Positions 61,849 to 64,000 of a stretch of 64,000 bases of DNA are shown here, piece by piece. The translations under genes and the position numbers were made by a program. A model generated the notes under the pieces. It made no database searches. It had not been told where the DNA came from and saw only the letters and a list, made by a program, of their open reading frames with translations. How positions within the stretch are numbered: the first letter of the stretch is position 1; the number at the start of each line of letters is the position of its first letter. Origin of the DNA: an uncultured Verrucomicrobia subdivision 3 bacterium (GTDB lineage Bacteria > Verrucomicrobiota > Verrucomicrobiia > Limisphaerales > UBA11358); the NCBI GenBank assembly GCA_903827955.1, contig CAIKKJ010000075.1, positions 32,332 through 96,331 on the forward strand, in the 5' to 3' direction.

Positions 61849-62472
61849 ATGTCATATCTCGTCTGTTTTGCGCTGAAAGAAGAAGCCGCGCCGCTCAAAA
61901 AAATTGCGGCGGCAAATCCCGCCATAACCATCCTGATTGTTGGCATCGGCCGGCAAAATGCGGAAAAATCCATCCGCAAATTTCTCGCCAACCATTCGCC
62001 GGAAAAGGTTTTTACCTGCGGTTTTGCCGGCGGACTGAACCCGGATTTGAAAATTGGCGAGGTCGTTTTTGAAAGCGGACATCACGCGGCACAACTGGTC
62101 GCCGCCGGCGGAAAACCGGCGACATTTTTTTGCGCCGACCGCATCGCCACCACCGTGGCGGAAAAGCAAAAGCTGCGCGCGGAAACCCGCGCCGATGTGG
62201 TCGAAATGGAATCGGCAGCCATTCACGCCGTCTGCCGCGAGCACGGCCTCCCCTGCTCCACCGTCCGCGTGATTTCCGACACGGCGAATGAGAATTTGCC
62301 ACTGGATTTCAATGCGCTGGCCAACGCGGACAAAAGTTTGAACTTCGGAAAATTATTTCTGGCCATCGCCAAGTCGCCAGGAAAAATCGGCGCACTGATG
62401 GATCTGCAAAAGAAAACCAGCTTCGCCGCGAAGCAACTGGCGGCGGTCTTGGAAAAAATCACCGCGCGCTGA
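61849..62472 (+). CDS. Nucleoside phosphorylase-family protein (HpnG-like)
   Basis: The 207-residue protein has the purine phosphorylase/MTA nucleosidase fold markers: TCGFAGGLNPDLKIGEVVF, then the purine- and ribose-binding VVEMESAAIHAVCREHGLP and VRVISDTANENLPLDF with the catalytic Asp. It resembles the hopanoid-associated phosphorylase HpnG, which removes adenine from adenosylhopane. MTA/SAH nucleosidase remains possible. No other hopanoid gene is visible. The YdjC/HpnK-like deacetylase lies 40 kb away. The gene is divergent from rfaE2 over 117 bases. Confidence 0.8.
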   Translation: MSYLVCFALKEEAAPLKKIAAANPAITILIVGIGRQNAEKSIRKFLANHSPEKVFTCGFAGGLNPDLKIGEVVFESGHHAAQLVAAGGKPATFFCADRIATTVAEKQKLRAETRADVVEMESAAIHAVCREHGLPCSTVRVISDTANENLPLDFNALANADKSLNFGKLFLAIAKSPGKIGALMDLQKKTSFAAKQLAAVLEKITAR

Positions 62473-62477
62473 CGACG

Positions 62478-64000
62478 TTAACCCGCCGCCGAAATGACCG
62501 GCAGCGACACGCGAATCACGCCGTTGGGTGACGGGATGATTTCCAGTTTGCCGTGGTGGTTCTGGATGATTTTTTGCGAGACCGATAGGCCGAGACCGAG
62601 GCCAACGTTGCGCGTGGTATAGAACGGCGCGGGAACTTTCTTCGCAGCGTCGGCGGTGAAGCCACTACCGGTGTCCTGCACTTCGATGGTCACGGCGCGT
62701 TCGCCGGGTTGGAAATTCACAGCGATCTTCGCCGCTTTGGGATTCGCTTGAATGGCGTTCAACATGATTTCCGAAAAGGCGTGCTTCAACGCCGCGCGGT
62801 CGCCGGTGACGACGTAGGGCAGGCCGCTATTTTCTAAATTCAACTGCGCGCCCTCGGCAGGCTGCTGGCGCATGGCTTCCTGAAATGCGTCTTGCACCAG
62901 TGTTTCCACGGGGCAAATATCCTTGGCAACATGACCTTCGCGCGCGAGAAAACGCATTTGGCTCACGAGCCGGGAAACGCGCTTTACGCCTTCGCCCATC
63001 GCAATACCGAGTGATTCGCGGAATTCTGCGTCGTCAAATTTTTCGGCGAGCAACTGCTGGTGCGTGGAGAGCGGAACCATCGCGTTGCCGATTTCGTGCG
63101 CCATGCGGTCGGCCATCGAGCGGACGAGGCGCAGGTTCGCGGCCTCGATTTCGAGATTGCGCAACTGCTCGCTCTGCGTGAGGTCATCGGCCGTGAGCAG
63201 CGCGGAGGCCGGCGTCGCGGAATTGCCGCGTTGAAACGGCACGATGCTCACGCTGTAAGTGGTGCCGGGCGAACTTTCCGGCGCGTAGCGGAACGGTTCG
63301 AGCGCGGAACCGGTCTTGAGCACCTGATAAATTTTTGCGCCGAGCGACTGCGGCAAATCGCTGAAGTCCAGGCCGCCGGTGCGCTCGTTCTTGCGCCCGA
63401 AATGGCGGCGCGCGGCCTTGTTCGCGTGCAGCACTTTCAGGTCGCGCCCGACGACGATGCACGCGCTGCTCAATTCTTTCAGCACGTCAGACATCAGCGC
63501 GTGGTTGCCGGACAATTGTTCGTGCAACCAGATGTTGCGCAGGCCGAGGCCGACCTGTTCGAGCAGCCGGAAAATCATTTCCAGCTCCACGTTCACCAGC
63601 GGTTCGCCGGTGATGCGGCCATCAAACACGGCCACGCCGATGACGGCATCGCGATCCAAAATCGGCACGGCCACTTGCGCGCCGAGCAGTTCAAATTCCT
63701 TTTGCGTCTCATTGTCGAAGCGGACCTCGTCGCTGTCGCGGCGCAAAATCCGGCCGAGCCGCGACACTTGCGCGCCGATGCCGGAGTCGAGCGAGAGTTC
63801 GATGTGCTCCAGCAATCCCGCCGGGATGCCGGTGGCCGAGGCCGCGTGCAAACGACGCGCGGTTTCGCGCGGCGAAACTTCCGTCAGCGGCGCGCACGGG
63901 CGGTTGAGAAAAATCGCCGCGCGGTTCACGCTCAAAGTTTCGCGCAGGAAGCGGAGAAATTGTTTCAGCATCGCCTCGGCGTCGAGCGAGTGCGTGAGGA
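62478..64000 (-). CDS. Histidine kinase with GAF and PAS regions, 5' end cut by window
   Basis: The frame stays open to the right edge (THSLDAEA precedes the first tracked Met), so the true start lies outside the window. The visible 507 residues comprise a GAF-like domain (FLRFLRETLSVNRAAIFLNRP onward), a PAS-like region (LSSACIVVGRDLKVLHANKAARRHFG), a HisKA-type box with the phospho-His in MAHEIGNAMVPLSTHQQLL, and a HATPase domain with VQDTGSGFTADA and NVGLGLGLSVSQ. The HEIGN box in place of HEIRN marks a kinase subgroup. No receiver domain or regulator gene is visible. It ends six bases from the convergent phosphorylase gene. Confidence 0.9.
   Translation of the reverse strand, partial: LTHSLDAEAMLKQFLRFLRETLSVNRAAIFLNRPCAPLTEVSPRETARRLHAASATGIPAGLLEHIELSLDSGIGAQVSRLGRILRRDSDEVRFDNETQKEFELLGAQVAVPILDRDAVIGVAVFDGRITGEPLVNVELEMIFRLLEQVGLGLRNIWLHEQLSGNHALMSDVLKELSSACIVVGRDLKVLHANKAARRHFGRKNERTGGLDFSDLPQSLGAKIYQVLKTGSALEPFRYAPESSPGTTYSVSIVPFQRGNSATPASALLTADDLTQSEQLRNLEIEAANLRLVRSMADRMAHEIGNAMVPLSTHQQLLAEKFDDAEFRESLGIAMGEGVKRVSRLVSQMRFLAREGHVAKDICPVETLVQDAFQEAMRQQPAEGAQLNLENSGLPYVVTGDRAALKHAFSEIMLNAIQANPKAAKIAVNFQPGERAVTIEVQDTGSGFTADAAKKVPAPFYTTRNVGLGLGLSVSQKIIQNHHGKLEIIPSPNGVIRVSLPVISAAG

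Overview
The window reads as chromosomal DNA of a Gram-negative, fairly GC-rich bacterium, most likely a verrucomicrobium of the Pedosphaera/Limisphaerales type. This assignment is inference. It rests on a lectin-fold exported protein with a VPDSG-CTERM-like tail, an ExbB/ExbD/TonB-type envelope trio, LPS-type heptose genes, FG-GAP and PEGA-like surface repeats, hairpin repeats of kinds I recall from this phylum, and the general lack of strong Shine-Dalgarno sequences. About 56 protein genes fill almost the whole window. I see no tRNA, rRNA, CRISPR array or transposase.

Layout. 1-8.3 kb (all minus): sugar metabolism (GH43-like glycosidase cut by the window edge, Gfo/Idh/MocA oxidoreductase, fucose/arabinose-isomerase-like enzyme, RbsD/FucU mutarotase, glycosyltransferase, phosphohexomutase, Rpe), with a compact clpS - DUF2017-like - aat operon that makes and reads N-degrons. 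8.4-17.8 kb: a large hybrid histidine kinase, then rpsT, aspS, a cupredoxin and leuS. leuS carries an in-frame hairpin repeat. 17.9-30.8 kb: Wzz-like protein, glycosyltransferases, YdjC/ChbG-like deacetylase, SNF2 helicase, asd, a membrane-anchored Cys-His protein, the ExbB/ExbD/TonB-like trio and Nif3. 30.8-50.7 kb: a surface glycan cluster with many glycosyltransferases, five methyltransferases (two FkbM-type), a YfhO-like protein, two tandem Gmd-like dehydratases, a sugar epimerase, a nucleotide-sugar dehydrogenase lacking its usual cysteine, an SDR, a second Gfo/Idh/MocA enzyme and an SGNH hydrolase.

50.9-61.7 kb is a heptose locus: hddA, hddC, gmhA and gmhB (the GDP-D-glycero-alpha-D-manno-heptose route), a transaldolase that could supply sedoheptulose 7-phosphate, a GT9 heptosyltransferase-like enzyme and an RfaE2-type adenylyltransferase. 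About 5.7 kb of accessory DNA separates hddA from hddC. It holds a 315-bp array of fifteen degenerate 21-nt units, an alanine-rich helical protein of unknown function with its own terminator, an unknown protein in an operon with a 959-residue FG-GAP/PEGA-like surface protein, a broken copy of the hddC 5' end, and a toxin-antitoxin pair. 61.8-64 kb: an HpnG-like nucleoside phosphorylase and a histidine kinase cut by the window edge.

The main candidates for something undescribed are the 21-nt array with its helical-bundle partner gene, the toxin-antitoxin pair bracketed by a duplicated hddC start, and the hairpin element translated inside leuS.
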